Position numbers and translations under genes: made by a program
From: an uncultured Lachnospiraceae bacterium
Lineage (GTDB): Bacteria; Bacillota; Clostridia; Lachnospirales; Lachnospiraceae
DNA: 64,000 nt
Direction: 5' to 3'
Assembly (NCBI GenBank): GCA_900316855.1
Contig: ONEK01000009.1
Coordinates: 99,897-163,896 of the forward strand
The notes under the pieces: model-generated
What the model was told of the DNA's origin: nothing
What the model saw: the letters and a program-made list of their open reading frames with translations, nothing else
The model's database searches: none
Shown: positions 1 through 7,907 of the stretch, in pieces
How the letters are laid out: every line of letters begins with the position of its first letter
Position numbering within the stretch: position 1 is the first letter of the stretch

Positions 1-720
1 GTCATCTGCGGAGCCGTCATAAGAAGCGGCTTCCGGGTCAAGGGCACCTGCCGCGGCCGGTTGGGCAGTGCCGTCACCGCCGTCAGCGGCCACCTTCTCC
101 AGCGCGCTAAGCGCCGTGGAATAGCTGTCCGAATCCACGTTTGCGTATTCGCCGATCCCGAACCTTCTGCCCAGCATCGCCAGGATCTCGTCCGCGGTCA
201 GCTCCTTCTCCTCATCGGTGAGCTCGTCGATCGTCTTGTGGCCGCACACATCCGCAAGGAAGCGAAGGAGCGTCCTGCCGCTCACCGTGTACTCGTACTC
301 ATTGTCGTTGTTCAGGCGGATGTTGAAATCCGTCGTCACGCTGTCTCCGTTGCTCTCGATGATATCGATGGCCCTTCCGATCGTCTCATTGAGGCTGTGG
401 TCATGCTTCGAATCGTTCTCCTCGACGTCGGAGAGCGTCACGGAATATGCCAGCTCATTGTACGCCAAAAGCTTCCCGTTCCGGTCGTAGATATTCCCGC
501 GCGTCGAGGGCAGGCTGATCTCCCTGCGGATCCGCAGCTGGAAGTTGTTCATGTAATCCTCGCCGTTGACGATCTGCAGCGTGAAAAGACGCGAGATCAG
601 ACCCGCGCCGAGCGCAATGATGACCGCCGCCACGATGATAAGGCGCAGATTCACCCTGCGGAAAAATTCCACAAAAGCTTCAAATTTTCCGGGACCCCTC
701 GTCCCGTCAACAATGCCCAT
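1..720 (-). CDS. mrdA: Penicillin-binding protein 2 (MrdA), N-terminal part
   Basis: This is the first 240 codons of a peptidoglycan transpeptidase of the elongasome; the 3' part lies beyond the window start. The ATG is at 718-720, with GCGGGA six bases upstream. After about 23 cytoplasmic residues comes one membrane anchor (LRLIIVAAVIIALGAG), then the class B PBP pedestal signature LPSTRGNIYDRNGKLLAYN, typical of PBP2. The position directly after mreD fits mrdA. The visible part ends in a hydrophilic stretch rich in Ala, Gly, Asp and Ser (from about residue 212) that is unusual for PBP2 and resembles insertions in other proteins of this window. The transpeptidase domain is not visible, so identity rests on the N-terminal signature and synteny. 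Confidence 0.88.
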   Translation of the reverse strand, partial: MGIVDGTRGPGKFEAFVEFFRRVNLRLIIVAAVIIALGAGLISRLFTLQIVNGEDYMNNFQLRIRREISLPSTRGNIYDRNGKLLAYNELAYSVTLSDVEENDSKHDHSLNETIGRAIDIIESNGDSVTTDFNIRLNNDNEYEYTVSGRTLLRFLADVCGHKTIDELTDEEKELTADEILAMLGRRFGIGEYANVDSDSYSTALSALEKVAADGGDGTAQPAAAGALDPEAASYDGSADD

Positions 721-742
721 ATTTATTCCCGCGAGGCACGAG

Positions 743-917
743 CCACGCGAACATGCTTGCATGTTCATGTGGCGACGCCCGCGAGGGTCAAATACCCCGC
801 CCCTTGGGGCGTTCAAAATCAGATAGATGTTAAGTCATGCCCCGCTGCTTGCGGCGGGGTATTTGACTAATGTCTGCTCGGATCACGAGGTTCCTGCATC
901 GGCAGGAACCTCGTGAT
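743..917. repeat. Intergenic hairpin array 1 (mreD-mrdA)
   Basis: Three inverted repeats follow one another. 743-772 pairs CCAC/GTGG around GAACATGC-TT-GCATGTTC. A 15-base arm at 787-801 is exactly complementary to 853-867, and smaller competing GC hairpins lie between. 882-917 is a perfect 16-base stem (ATCACGAGGTTCCTGC) with loop ATCG. The last hairpin overlaps the 3' end of mreD and supplies its last codons and TGA. The ATCACG/CGTGAT ends and ATCG loop recur at 21154-21190. No T-run follows on the minus strand, so a simple terminator is unlikely. Confidence 0.75.
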
Positions 918-1416
918 TGGGTTCCATGAATTTGTGGTACACCCACGTGATGACCGGAAACACCGGCACCGTCACAACACACGTATAAATCATCTCCGGC
1001 AGCATCAGCTGCACGAAGAAATCCGCAAGGAACAGCCGGTTCCGGATGAGGAACAGGAACACGTACGACAGGAAGCTGTACACAAGATCGCTCACTGCCA
1101 CCATCACAACCGGAAAGCCCAGCCCCTCGACGAACAGCAGACGCTTGAACTTCCCGCACAGGAACCCGATGAGTGCATACACCGCCCCGTAGAAGCCGAA
1201 CATCGGCCCGAACATGAGATCCGACAAAAGCCCTGCGAACAGGCCCAGGAACAGTCCCGGCGTCTCGCCCAGGAGGAACGAAAAGGCGCACGTCACGACG
1301 ATCATCAGGTTCGCCGTCACCCCTCCGGCCTTAAGGTACGGAAGGACCGACGTCTGTATAGTGAAGCTTGCCAGGATCGTCACGACGACGATCACGAAGT
1401 TAAGTACTTTTCTCAT
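883..1416 (-). CDS. mreD: Rod shape-determining protein MreD
   Basis: Small polytopic membrane protein of the elongasome, about 178 residues, with five or six hydrophobic segments starting right after the N-terminal MRKVLNF. Size, hydrophobic profile and place between mreC and mrdA identify MreD; the family has little sequence conservation. I prefer the ATG at 1414-1416 because the first membrane segment follows at once; a TTG at 1450-1452 would add 12 charged residues, and neither has a good ribosome site. The last residues (HEVPADAGTS) and the stop codon are encoded by the perfect hairpin at 882-917, so the natural C-terminus may have been replaced or extended by that repeat. Confidence 0.85.
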   Translation of the reverse strand: MRKVLNFVIVVVTILASFTIQTSVLPYLKAGGVTANLMIVVTCAFSFLLGETPGLFLGLFAGLLSDLMFGPMFGFYGAVYALIGFLCGKFKRLLFVEGLGFPVVMVAVSDLVYSFLSYVFLFLIRNRLFLADFFVQLMLPEMIYTCVVTVPVFPVITWVYHKFMEPNHEVPADAGTS

Positions 1417-1499
1417 ATGAGGATCACGGCGAAGAAGGTTCCTTCGCTCCAATTTAAGGCCCGGTGACTGTTTAAACCCCGGTCCCTTATTTCGTCACG

Positions 1500-2402
1500 C
1501 TACGGCGCGGTCTGCTTCAGCGCGCGGATGACGAGAACCGTGTCCAGGTGTGCGAAATCCACGGCGGGCGTCAGTGTTCCGCTCCGCGTAAGATCATTCG
1601 CGTCATTCGTGATCTCGCTGATATAGCCGATGAGAATGCCCGGCAGGTACTTGTCGGACACATTGCTCGTGACGACCTTGTCGCCGGCTGTCACGTTCTG
1701 GTCCGCGTCCGTGAGCCGCGAGAAGGCGATGAGCCCGCTCTCGTACAGCGTCAGATCGCCGGAGACAATCATGTTGTCCTTCGTGGACAGCACGGTCGCC
1801 GAGACGTTCGAATCATCGTCGATGATGGCTTCGACCCTCGCCCAGTGCTCGCCGATATCCACAATCCTGCCGACGAGCCCCGACCCGGACAGGACGTTCA
1901 TATCGATGTCCAGATCGTCCGCCGTCCCCTTGTCGATAATAAAGGAATGATACCAGTTGCCCGTATCCTTCGCGATGACGCGGGCGCCGGTCTTTTCGTA
2001 GGAAGGATACTGCTGATCGAGCGCGTACAGCTTGCGCAGCTCCTGCAGCTCGTATTTTTCCTGCTGCAGGGAATTGTTCTCGATCGCGAGCGCGTCGTTC
2101 TCCTCCCGAAGCTCCTGGTTCTGTGCCTGCAGGTCCTTAATGTTTTCGTGCAGCTGATCCTGCGTTACAAACCACCGCCCGATCTTCGAAATGCCGTTCT
2201 GAAACGGCGCGACCAGGTAGTCTGCCGTCCTCGACAGCGGCGTCGTCAGAAGATCCGTCGAATATGTGATTGTGATCAGTCCGATGCAGAACAGTGTCAC
2301 GAGGAGCAGCTGATACCTGCCGGGAATTTTAAACTGGAACGGTTCCCGGTTCGCCGCCTTCCTCGCGCGCGCCTTCTGCTGGTTTTCCTTGTCGTTATCC
2401 AT
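1500..2402 (-). CDS. mreC: Rod shape-determining protein MreC
   Basis: Periplasmic-side scaffold of the elongasome, 300 residues, usual length. A basic N-terminus is followed by one membrane segment (residues 31-48), a coiled coil rich in Glu, Gln, Asn and Leu (about 83-120), then the beta-barrel domain with the typical VLSGSGLVGRIVDIG and YLPGILIGYISEI motifs. It lies between mreB and mreD as in most rod-shaped Firmicutes. The upstream 230-base gap carries short tandem repeats and no strong ribosome site is seen. Confidence 0.93.
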   Translation of the reverse strand: MDNDKENQQKARARKAANREPFQFKIPGRYQLLLVTLFCIGLITITYSTDLLTTPLSRTADYLVAPFQNGISKIGRWFVTQDQLHENIKDLQAQNQELREENDALAIENNSLQQEKYELQELRKLYALDQQYPSYEKTGARVIAKDTGNWYHSFIIDKGTADDLDIDMNVLSGSGLVGRIVDIGEHWARVEAIIDDDSNVSATVLSTKDNMIVSGDLTLYESGLIAFSRLTDADQNVTAGDKVVTSNVSDKYLPGILIGYISEITNDANDLTRSGTLTPAVDFAHLDTVLVIRALKQTAP

Positions 2403-2405
2403 GGG

Positions 2406-2455
2406 ATGATTCGGTTACAGTCATGATTCAGTTACAGTCATGTCTCAGGTAAATC
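2406..2455. repeat. Tandem 17-base repeats upstream of mreC
   Basis: Positions 2406-2422 and 2423-2439 are adjacent copies of a 17-base unit (ATGATTCGGTTACAGTC) with one mismatch, followed by a degenerate copy at about 2440-2455. They lie in the 5' leader directly upstream of the mreC ATG. The rest of the 2403-2632 gap holds nothing else recognisable. Confidence 0.7.
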
Positions 2456-2632
2456 ATGATTCAGCTTTCCATCATTATTCCTGTTCCGGTTACAGCTCAT
2501 TTATTCTCTCTGGTGTCGGTAATGGGGAATACAGAGCCTCTGATCTCCAGCCGGATACCGGCTTCCGGAATGGACGAATCTGCTTCACAGATTGGATGCA
2601 CATGCACTCCGGTAAGAAAAGAGCCCCGGGAA

Positions 2633-3718
2633 TTACTTCCCAAGGCCCTCAATCGTATAAGCCAGACTCCGGTACTGGGTCTTCTTGACCACCTGGGAGA
2701 GTCCCAGCGCAACCGTGTTGACCGGGGAATCCGCCATGTTTACTTCCAGACGCACCTCCGACTGCAGGGCTTCCGCAAGGCCCTCCTCCTGGCAGGCGCC
2801 GCCCGTCAGGAACATGCCATGCCGGTAAATATCCGCGGACAGCTCCGGCGGCGTCCGCTCCAGAATCACCTTCACGTTGTCGACGATCGTCCGGAAGTTC
2901 TCCTTAAGCGACGAGGAGACGAAGTCATGCGTCAGCGTCCGCTCCATCGGCAGTCCCGTCACGATGTCGCGCCCGTAGATCGTCGCGATGCCGCCGTTGT
3001 TCGACAGATCGTTGAACGAAATCCGCACGGCCTCCGCGGTCTTCATGCCGATGACAAGATTGTACTCGCGCCGCACCGCATTCACGATCGACGTATCGAA
3101 AACATGCCCGCCGATCTTGATGAGTCTCGACAGGACGATGCCGCCCAGCGACAGGATGGAAATCTCCGTCGTATCGTACCCGACATCGACGACGAGCACA
3201 CCCTGTGAGTTTTTCACGTCGATTCCAAGTCCCAGCCCGTCCGCGATCGGCTTCTCGACCGCCATGATGCGGCGCGCCTTCACGCCTGCGTCCTTGACAA
3301 GGTCGTAGAACGCCCTGCGCTCCACCTCCGTCACGTCCGTCGGCACCGCGATGTAGAAGTCCGCCGGATGGAGCGAGCCCCTCTGCATATCGAGCAGGAA
3401 CGACTTCAGCAGCAGCTCCATGTTGCGTATATCCGCGATGACGCCGTTTCCGATCGGATTGGAAACCTTGATGTTGGCAGGCGCCTTCTCGAACATCTCA
3501 TACGCGTCATCCCCGTAGGCGATCATGCGCTTGCGGTTCGCGACCGCGATGATGTTCTTCTGCACCATGATCTTGTCGCTCTGCGTGTTGTAGATCTTGA
3601 TGTTGCACGTCCCCAGATCAACGCCGTATGTATTGTTCGAAACGCCCGGATCGTGAAACTCCTCCTCCGGGAGCACCTCGTCATTGAAATTGTTTACCTT
3701 CTTCCGACCAAACAGCAT
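2633..3718 (-). CDS. mreB: MreB-family actin-like cell shape protein
   Basis: Actin-like ATPase that organises lateral wall synthesis, 361 residues. The phosphate-1 loop is YGVDLGTCNIKIYN (about 31-44), phosphate-2 is VVDVGYDTTEIS (about 176-187) and the adenosine-side motif is MFLTGGA near residue 302. The N-terminal 30 residues (acidic, MLFGRKKVNNFNDEV) extend beyond the canonical MreB start, and several positions usually invariant in MreB differ, for example IKIGGHVFDTSIV where GGDxFDxxI is usual. It is therefore a divergent MreB. Placement directly before mreC and mreD supports the shape role. Confidence 0.85.
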   Translation of the reverse strand: MLFGRKKVNNFNDEVLPEEEFHDPGVSNNTYGVDLGTCNIKIYNTQSDKIMVQKNIIAVANRKRMIAYGDDAYEMFEKAPANIKVSNPIGNGVIADIRNMELLLKSFLLDMQRGSLHPADFYIAVPTDVTEVERRAFYDLVKDAGVKARRIMAVEKPIADGLGLGIDVKNSQGVLVVDVGYDTTEISILSLGGIVLSRLIKIGGHVFDTSIVNAVRREYNLVIGMKTAEAVRISFNDLSNNGGIATIYGRDIVTGLPMERTLTHDFVSSSLKENFRTIVDNVKVILERTPPELSADIYRHGMFLTGGACQEEGLAEALQSEVRLEVNMADSPVNTVALGLSQVVKKTQYRSLAYTIEGLGK

Positions 3719-3846
3719 GCCGACTCCGTCATCAGCCCGGCAGCGGATTCATTTTTCTGGCTCCGCACCGGTCCTGCGTATTTTTATAGAGGGGGGAGAA
3801 TCGTGCGTCCCCGCAAAATCCCTGCCTTCGGGAAGCATTTCTCCCG

Positions 3847-4548
3847 TCACAGATATCCCGCCTCCTTGAAGGACAGGTATTCATGATCCCCGATAATGAT
3901 ATGGTCCACGAGCTGGATGTCCATCATCCGGCCGAGCTCCTGCACCCGCTGTGTTATATTCAGATCTTCCTGGCTCGGCTCCGTACTGCCGCTCGGATGA
4001 TTGTGCAGCAGCATGACATTGACCGCCCGCGACTTCACGGCGCGCACGAAGACCTCACGCGGTGAGACGAGCGAGGCGTTCACCGTCCCGATGGACAGGA
4101 TTTCCTCGCGGATCAGCGCCAGCCGGTTGTCGAGGAGCAGCAGCATGACCTGCTCCTGCTCGAGGTTGCACAGCGTCTCCATGTAGTAATCCGCAACCGA
4201 CGACGGGGAGGAAAAGATCAGCTTCTCCCCGGCGCGCTCCGTCGAGAGCCTTCTCGAGAGCTCCGCGATGCACAGGATCTTGACAGCCTTCACTTCGCCG
4301 ATCCCGTTGAACGACATCAGCTCCTCGAGCGAAATATTGCAAAGGCTCCTGAGCCTCGGCCTGCCGTCGCGGTTTCCGCTTGTCAGGATCCGCTCCGCAA
4401 GATCCACGGCACTCTCATTCGCCGTGCCCGTCCGGATGATAATCGCCAGAAGATCCGCGTCGCTGCACGCGTCCGGTCCCCGCTCAAGGAACCGTTCGTA
4501 CGGCATGTCCCGCTCATCGAGCATGATTCGATTTTCACTTCTTTCCAT
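3847..4548 (-). CDS. radC: RadC-family JAB/MPN protein
   Basis: 233 residues. The N-terminal helix-hairpin-helix-like part (LLAIIIRTG, FNGIGEVKAVKIL) is followed by the JAB/MPN metalloprotease-like domain with the RadC motif HNHPSGSTEPSQEDL at about residues 178-192, giving the His-x-His and Ser/Asp metal ligands. The exact cellular function of RadC is unsettled; the historical DNA-repair assignment is doubtful. It lies upstream of mreB in the same orientation, as in many Firmicutes. The 3719-3846 gap between radC and mreB holds weak inverted repeats but no clear signal. Confidence 0.92.
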   Translation of the reverse strand: MERSENRIMLDERDMPYERFLERGPDACSDADLLAIIIRTGTANESAVDLAERILTSGNRDGRPRLRSLCNISLEELMSFNGIGEVKAVKILCIAELSRRLSTERAGEKLIFSSPSSVADYYMETLCNLEQEQVMLLLLDNRLALIREEILSIGTVNASLVSPREVFVRAVKSRAVNVMLLHNHPSGSTEPSQEDLNITQRVQELGRMMDIQLVDHIIIGDHEYLSFKEAGYL

Positions 4549-4608
4549 CTTACTCCGTTCCCAGGGCCTCTCCGGGCAACAGAGACAGATTCTATTCTAT
4601 CGTCCCGC

Positions 4609-5904
4609 TCAGAACTTCGCAAGGCCGCGGTCGTACATATTCTGAAGGGTTTTCAGAATTCCGAGCTTCGCGTGCGGCCACGTGAGGCCGCCCTGAAAAT
4701 ACACATTGTACGGAGGCCGGATGGGTCCGTCCGCGGACAGCTCGATGGAGCTTCCGGACACAAACGCGCCCGCCGCCATGATGACGTCGGAGTCATATCC
4801 CGGCATCGGTGCGGGCTGTGCGGTCACAAAGCTGTCAACCGGCGACGCCGCCTGGATCCCCTGGCAGAAAGCGATGAGCCCCTCCTTCGTCCCGAACGTG
4901 ATGGCCTGGATGATGTCGTGACGCTCCTCCTTCCCGTCCGGCAGGACGGCAAAGCCCAGCTTTTCATAGCAGTTGGCCGCGAAGATCGCCCCCTTCAGGG
5001 CCGAGGCCGTCACGACCGGTCCCATAAAGAACCCCTGATAGAACGACTGCATGACGTTGAGGCTTGCGCCGACCTCTTTTCCGAGGCCGGGCGACGTCAG
5101 CCGGACCGCCGCGTTTTCAACACATTCGGATGTCCCCGCAATATAGCCTCCCGTCGCGGCAAGTCCGCCGCCCGGATTCTTGATAAGGGATCCGACCACC
5201 ATATCGGCGCCGACGTCCGTCGGCTCCTTCGTCTCCGTAAATTCACCGTAGCAGTTGTCCACCATGTAGACGCAGTCCGGGCGGATACCCTTCATGAACC
5301 GGATGGCATCCCCGATCTGGCCGACAGACAGCGTCCGTCTCGTCTGGTAACCCTTCGAGCGCTGGATCGTCACGAGGTGAATGGAGGGATCGCTCGTAAG
5401 CGCCTCCTTCAGCCCGTCGAAGTCAAAGCTTCCGTCCTCCCTAAGGTCCACCTGCCGGTAATGGATCCCGTACTCGGCAAGCGACCCCCTCGAGGGCCGG
5501 ATGCCAATCACCTCCTCTAGCGTGTCATAGGGCTTGCCTGCCGCGCTCATAAACATCTGACCGGGCCGCAGGTTCGCGAAGATCGCAAGCGCCAGCGCGT
5601 GCGTCCCGCACGTAATCTGCGGCCGCACCAGCGCATCCTCCGTATGGAAGTACAGCGAATACACCTTCTCCAGCCCGTCGCGCGCGATATCATCGTATCC
5701 GTAGCCCGTCGTTCCTGACAGGTTCGCTTCCCCGATATGCGCTTCCTGCATTGCCTTGATCACACGCAGCTGATTGTACTCCGCCACCGCGTCAATTCTC
5801 TTAAACCTCCCATCAAGACTCTCCAGGATCGGTTCCGCAAACGCCAGCACCTCTTCCGAAATCCCCAGCTCCTTCCAGATCTTCCCCGTATCAGCACACT
5901 CCAT
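4609..5904 (-). CDS. Methionine gamma-lyase family (YnbB-like) PLP enzyme
   Basis: About 431 residues, belonging to the Cys/Met-metabolism PLP enzyme family that is often called aluminium resistance protein or YnbB. Visible features are the cofactor-binding GTHALALAIFANLRPG near residues 100-115, the VDNCYGEFTE aspartate region, and the PLP-lysine segment GSLIKNPGGGLAATGGY. The ATG at 5902-5904 is chosen because GGGAG lies nine bases upstream; an upstream in-frame ATG at 6001-6003 would add 33 poorly conserved residues. Substrate in vivo is unknown. Linkage to miaA/radC is the usual Lachnospiraceae arrangement. Confidence 0.87.
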   Translation of the reverse strand: MECADTGKIWKELGISEEVLAFAEPILESLDGRFKRIDAVAEYNQLRVIKAMQEAHIGEANLSGTTGYGYDDIARDGLEKVYSLYFHTEDALVRPQITCGTHALALAIFANLRPGQMFMSAAGKPYDTLEEVIGIRPSRGSLAEYGIHYRQVDLREDGSFDFDGLKEALTSDPSIHLVTIQRSKGYQTRRTLSVGQIGDAIRFMKGIRPDCVYMVDNCYGEFTETKEPTDVGADMVVGSLIKNPGGGLAATGGYIAGTSECVENAAVRLTSPGLGKEVGASLNVMQSFYQGFFMGPVVTASALKGAIFAANCYEKLGFAVLPDGKEERHDIIQAITFGTKEGLIAFCQGIQAASPVDSFVTAQPAPMPGYDSDVIMAAGAFVSGSSIELSADGPIRPPYNVYFQGGLTWPHAKLGILKTLQNMYDRGLAKF

Positions 5905-6041
5905 ATTCACACACTCCCTGCTTCTCATTTCCTGCCGCGCGCAGCCCCGCTTCGAATATTTCATAATCCTATTCCTGTTCACTTCAGATTTGCCTATTGT
6001 CAAGCATCCGCCTCATGCCGCTGAAACTCCTTCGCACAGAT

Positions 6042-7001
6042 CTATGTCATAATCCCGAACCGCCCGCGGATCACACTTTCCATGTCATCCAGCATCGCGT
6101 CCTCGTCCGCGTAGGCATCCCGGTCCATCCAGATGATCTTCGACCTGCCCATGGCCTCCTCGCGGCGAAACCACGTCAGCTGCCGCTTGGCGAAGTGCCG
6201 CGTTTCTGTTTTGATCCTTGTAACCGCATCCTCCAGTGTACACTTGCCGTCAAGCGCCTGCAGGATCTGCCGGTATCCAAGCCCCTGCATGGACACGTCG
6301 CGTTCCGTAAGACCCAGAGCCCTAAGCCGCTTCACCTCATCGACAAGCCCCTGCTCCAGCATCCGGTCCACACGTGCGTCGATCCTCCGGTACAGCTTCT
6401 CCCGATCCATCGTCAGCACAAAAAATACCGCGTCATACGCGGCAGGCTTCTCGTGCTCCGCTGCGTTATGCTGCGATATCCTCTCCCCCGACTGATGATA
6501 GTATTCCAGCGCCCGGATGATCCGCTTCACATTATTCGGATGCACCTCGAGCGCTTCCTCCGGATCCACCTCCGAGAGCTCCCGGTAAAGGCTTCCCGGC
6601 TCCTGTTTCTCCCTCGCTTCCAGCTCCTTCCGGTACTCCGGAGAGTCCTCCATCTGTGTAAAATCAATATCATACAGGAGTGACTGGATGTAGAACCCGG
6701 TCCCGCCGACGAGGAACGGCAGCCTCCCAGCGGCATGAATCTCCCGCACCGCCTTCCGGGCTTCCTTCTGGAACCGCACGACGTTCCACTCCTCCGTCGG
6801 CTCCAGTACATCGATGAGGTAATGCGGCACCCCGTCCATCTCCTCCGCCGTCACCTTCGCGGAACCGATATCCATTCCCTTGTAAACCTGCATGGAATCC
6901 GCCGAGAGGATACTGCCGCGGAGCCTCTTTGCAAGCGCGATGCCCGCTCCCGATTTTCCCGAGGCCGTCGGTCCGGCAATGATAACAAGCTTATCCTTCA
7001 T
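6042..7001 (-). CDS. miaA: tRNA dimethylallyltransferase MiaA
   Basis: Transfers a dimethylallyl group to A37 of tRNAs reading UNN codons, the substrate later methylthiolated by MiaB (also encoded in this window). 319 residues, standard length. The P-loop is IIAGPTASGKS (7-17), followed by SADSMQVYKGMDIGSAK and the DVLEP and GGTGFYIQSL motifs; the C-terminus has RQLTWFRR. Same strand as mutL and mutS upstream; in many relatives miaA follows mutL directly, but here a glycosyltransferase gene lies between. Confidence 0.95.
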   Translation of the reverse strand: MKDKLVIIAGPTASGKSGAGIALAKRLRGSILSADSMQVYKGMDIGSAKVTAEEMDGVPHYLIDVLEPTEEWNVVRFQKEARKAVREIHAAGRLPFLVGGTGFYIQSLLYDIDFTQMEDSPEYRKELEAREKQEPGSLYRELSEVDPEEALEVHPNNVKRIIRALEYYHQSGERISQHNAAEHEKPAAYDAVFFVLTMDREKLYRRIDARVDRMLEQGLVDEVKRLRALGLTERDVSMQGLGYRQILQALDGKCTLEDAVTRIKTETRHFAKRQLTWFRREEAMGRSKIIWMDRDAYADEDAMLDDMESVIRGRFGIMT

Positions 7002-7041
7002 TTTCGTTATCCCGATTTTCCGCTGCAGACCAGCGTTTTTT

Positions 7042-7815
7042 CTATGGCATCGTCAGCCCTGTCTCCTCCACCCTGCGCTCCGGTCCCCGCCGGAACCCGT
7101 AGCCGATCCGGCAGACAATGATATCCAGCGTGACCTTGATCATGTAGTAGACGGCACGCCGCAGGTTGATCGAGCTGACGCCGCCGGTCCGCTCATGCAT
7201 GACAACCGGGATTTCCTGAATCCGCCCCTGCCGCATCACCGCGTCCACGATCGCTTTCGGCTCAGGATAATCCGCGGGATAATCCTCCGCGAACGTCTCG
7301 ATAAACATCCGGTCTACCGCCCGGAATCCGCTCGTCACATCCTTCACCCGATGCAGCGTCATGAGATAAATCAGACCGGACAGGAACCGGATTCCTGTCC
7401 TCCTTGCACCCGACGACTGGAAGCCCTCATGCGTCACAAACCGCGAGCCTATGCAGTAATCCGCCTTTCCTTCTACAATCGGACGGATCAGGTCCGCAAT
7501 GTACTGCGGATCGTGCTGACCGTCCCCGTCGAGCTGGATCGCGATATCATACTCATGCTCCGCCGCGTACCGGTAACCGGTCTGGATCGCTCCCCCGATT
7601 CCCAGGTTCTGCGGCAGACACAGGTAATGAAACTCATTCTGCTTCAGAATATCCAGCGTCTCATCGGAAGACCCGTCATTGATCACAATATAATCGTACT
7701 GCGGGTAATTCCGGTTCAGATTCTCCACCACACGCCGGATATTCTCCTGCTCGTTATAGGCCGCGATCATGATCAGCACCCGTGCCGGCCTCTTGTTTTC
7801 ACCCTGTCCCGTCAT
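7042..7815 (-). CDS. GT2 glycosyltransferase (dolichyl-phosphate-mannose-synthase type)
   Basis: 257 residues with a GT-A fold: IAAYNEQENI at the start, VINDGSSDET nucleotide motif, the DGDGQHDP metal motif (about residue 98), and GSRFV and TSGFRA acceptor-side motifs. It lacks C-terminal membrane helices, so it probably transfers a sugar from a nucleotide donor to a polyprenyl phosphate at the inner face of the membrane. It sits between mutL and miaA on the same strand. Genes of this type are often paired with DUF2304 proteins; one is present far away at 58554-58967. Confidence 0.88.
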   Translation of the reverse strand: MTGQGENKRPARVLIMIAAYNEQENIRRVVENLNRNYPQYDYIVINDGSSDETLDILKQNEFHYLCLPQNLGIGGAIQTGYRYAAEHEYDIAIQLDGDGQHDPQYIADLIRPIVEGKADYCIGSRFVTHEGFQSSGARRTGIRFLSGLIYLMTLHRVKDVTSGFRAVDRMFIETFAEDYPADYPEPKAIVDAVMRQGRIQEIPVVMHERTGGVSSINLRRAVYYMIKVTLDIIVCRIGYGFRRGPERRVEETGLTMP

Positions 7816-7839
7816 CCCCTGCTTATGCGTTCCCTTCCT

Positions 7840-7891
7840 GCCTGCGTCAGCAGGCGCCCCTGATAACTGCTATGATAAGCGGATTCCCACC
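7840..7891. repeat. Degenerate hairpin repeat (GT2-mutL gap)
   Basis: GCCTGC-GTCA-GCAGGC at 7840-7855 is a perfect six-base stem. It is followed by TATGATAAGCGG and a second small stem GCGGA/TCCGC. The TATGAT spacer between two hairpins matches the layout at 10216-10348, so this may be a decayed copy of the same repeat family. Weak evidence alone. Confidence 0.4.
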
Positions 7892-7907
7892 TGTTCCGCA
7901 ATTCTCA

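Noticed and set aside
61..870. A 269-codon plus-strand frame at the window start
   Set aside because: Antisense to the mrdA start and crossing the hairpin array; no ribosome site or family resemblance.
743..917. Hairpin repeats as a CRISPR array
   Set aside because: Units are inverted, not identical direct repeats with unique spacers, and no cas genes are near.
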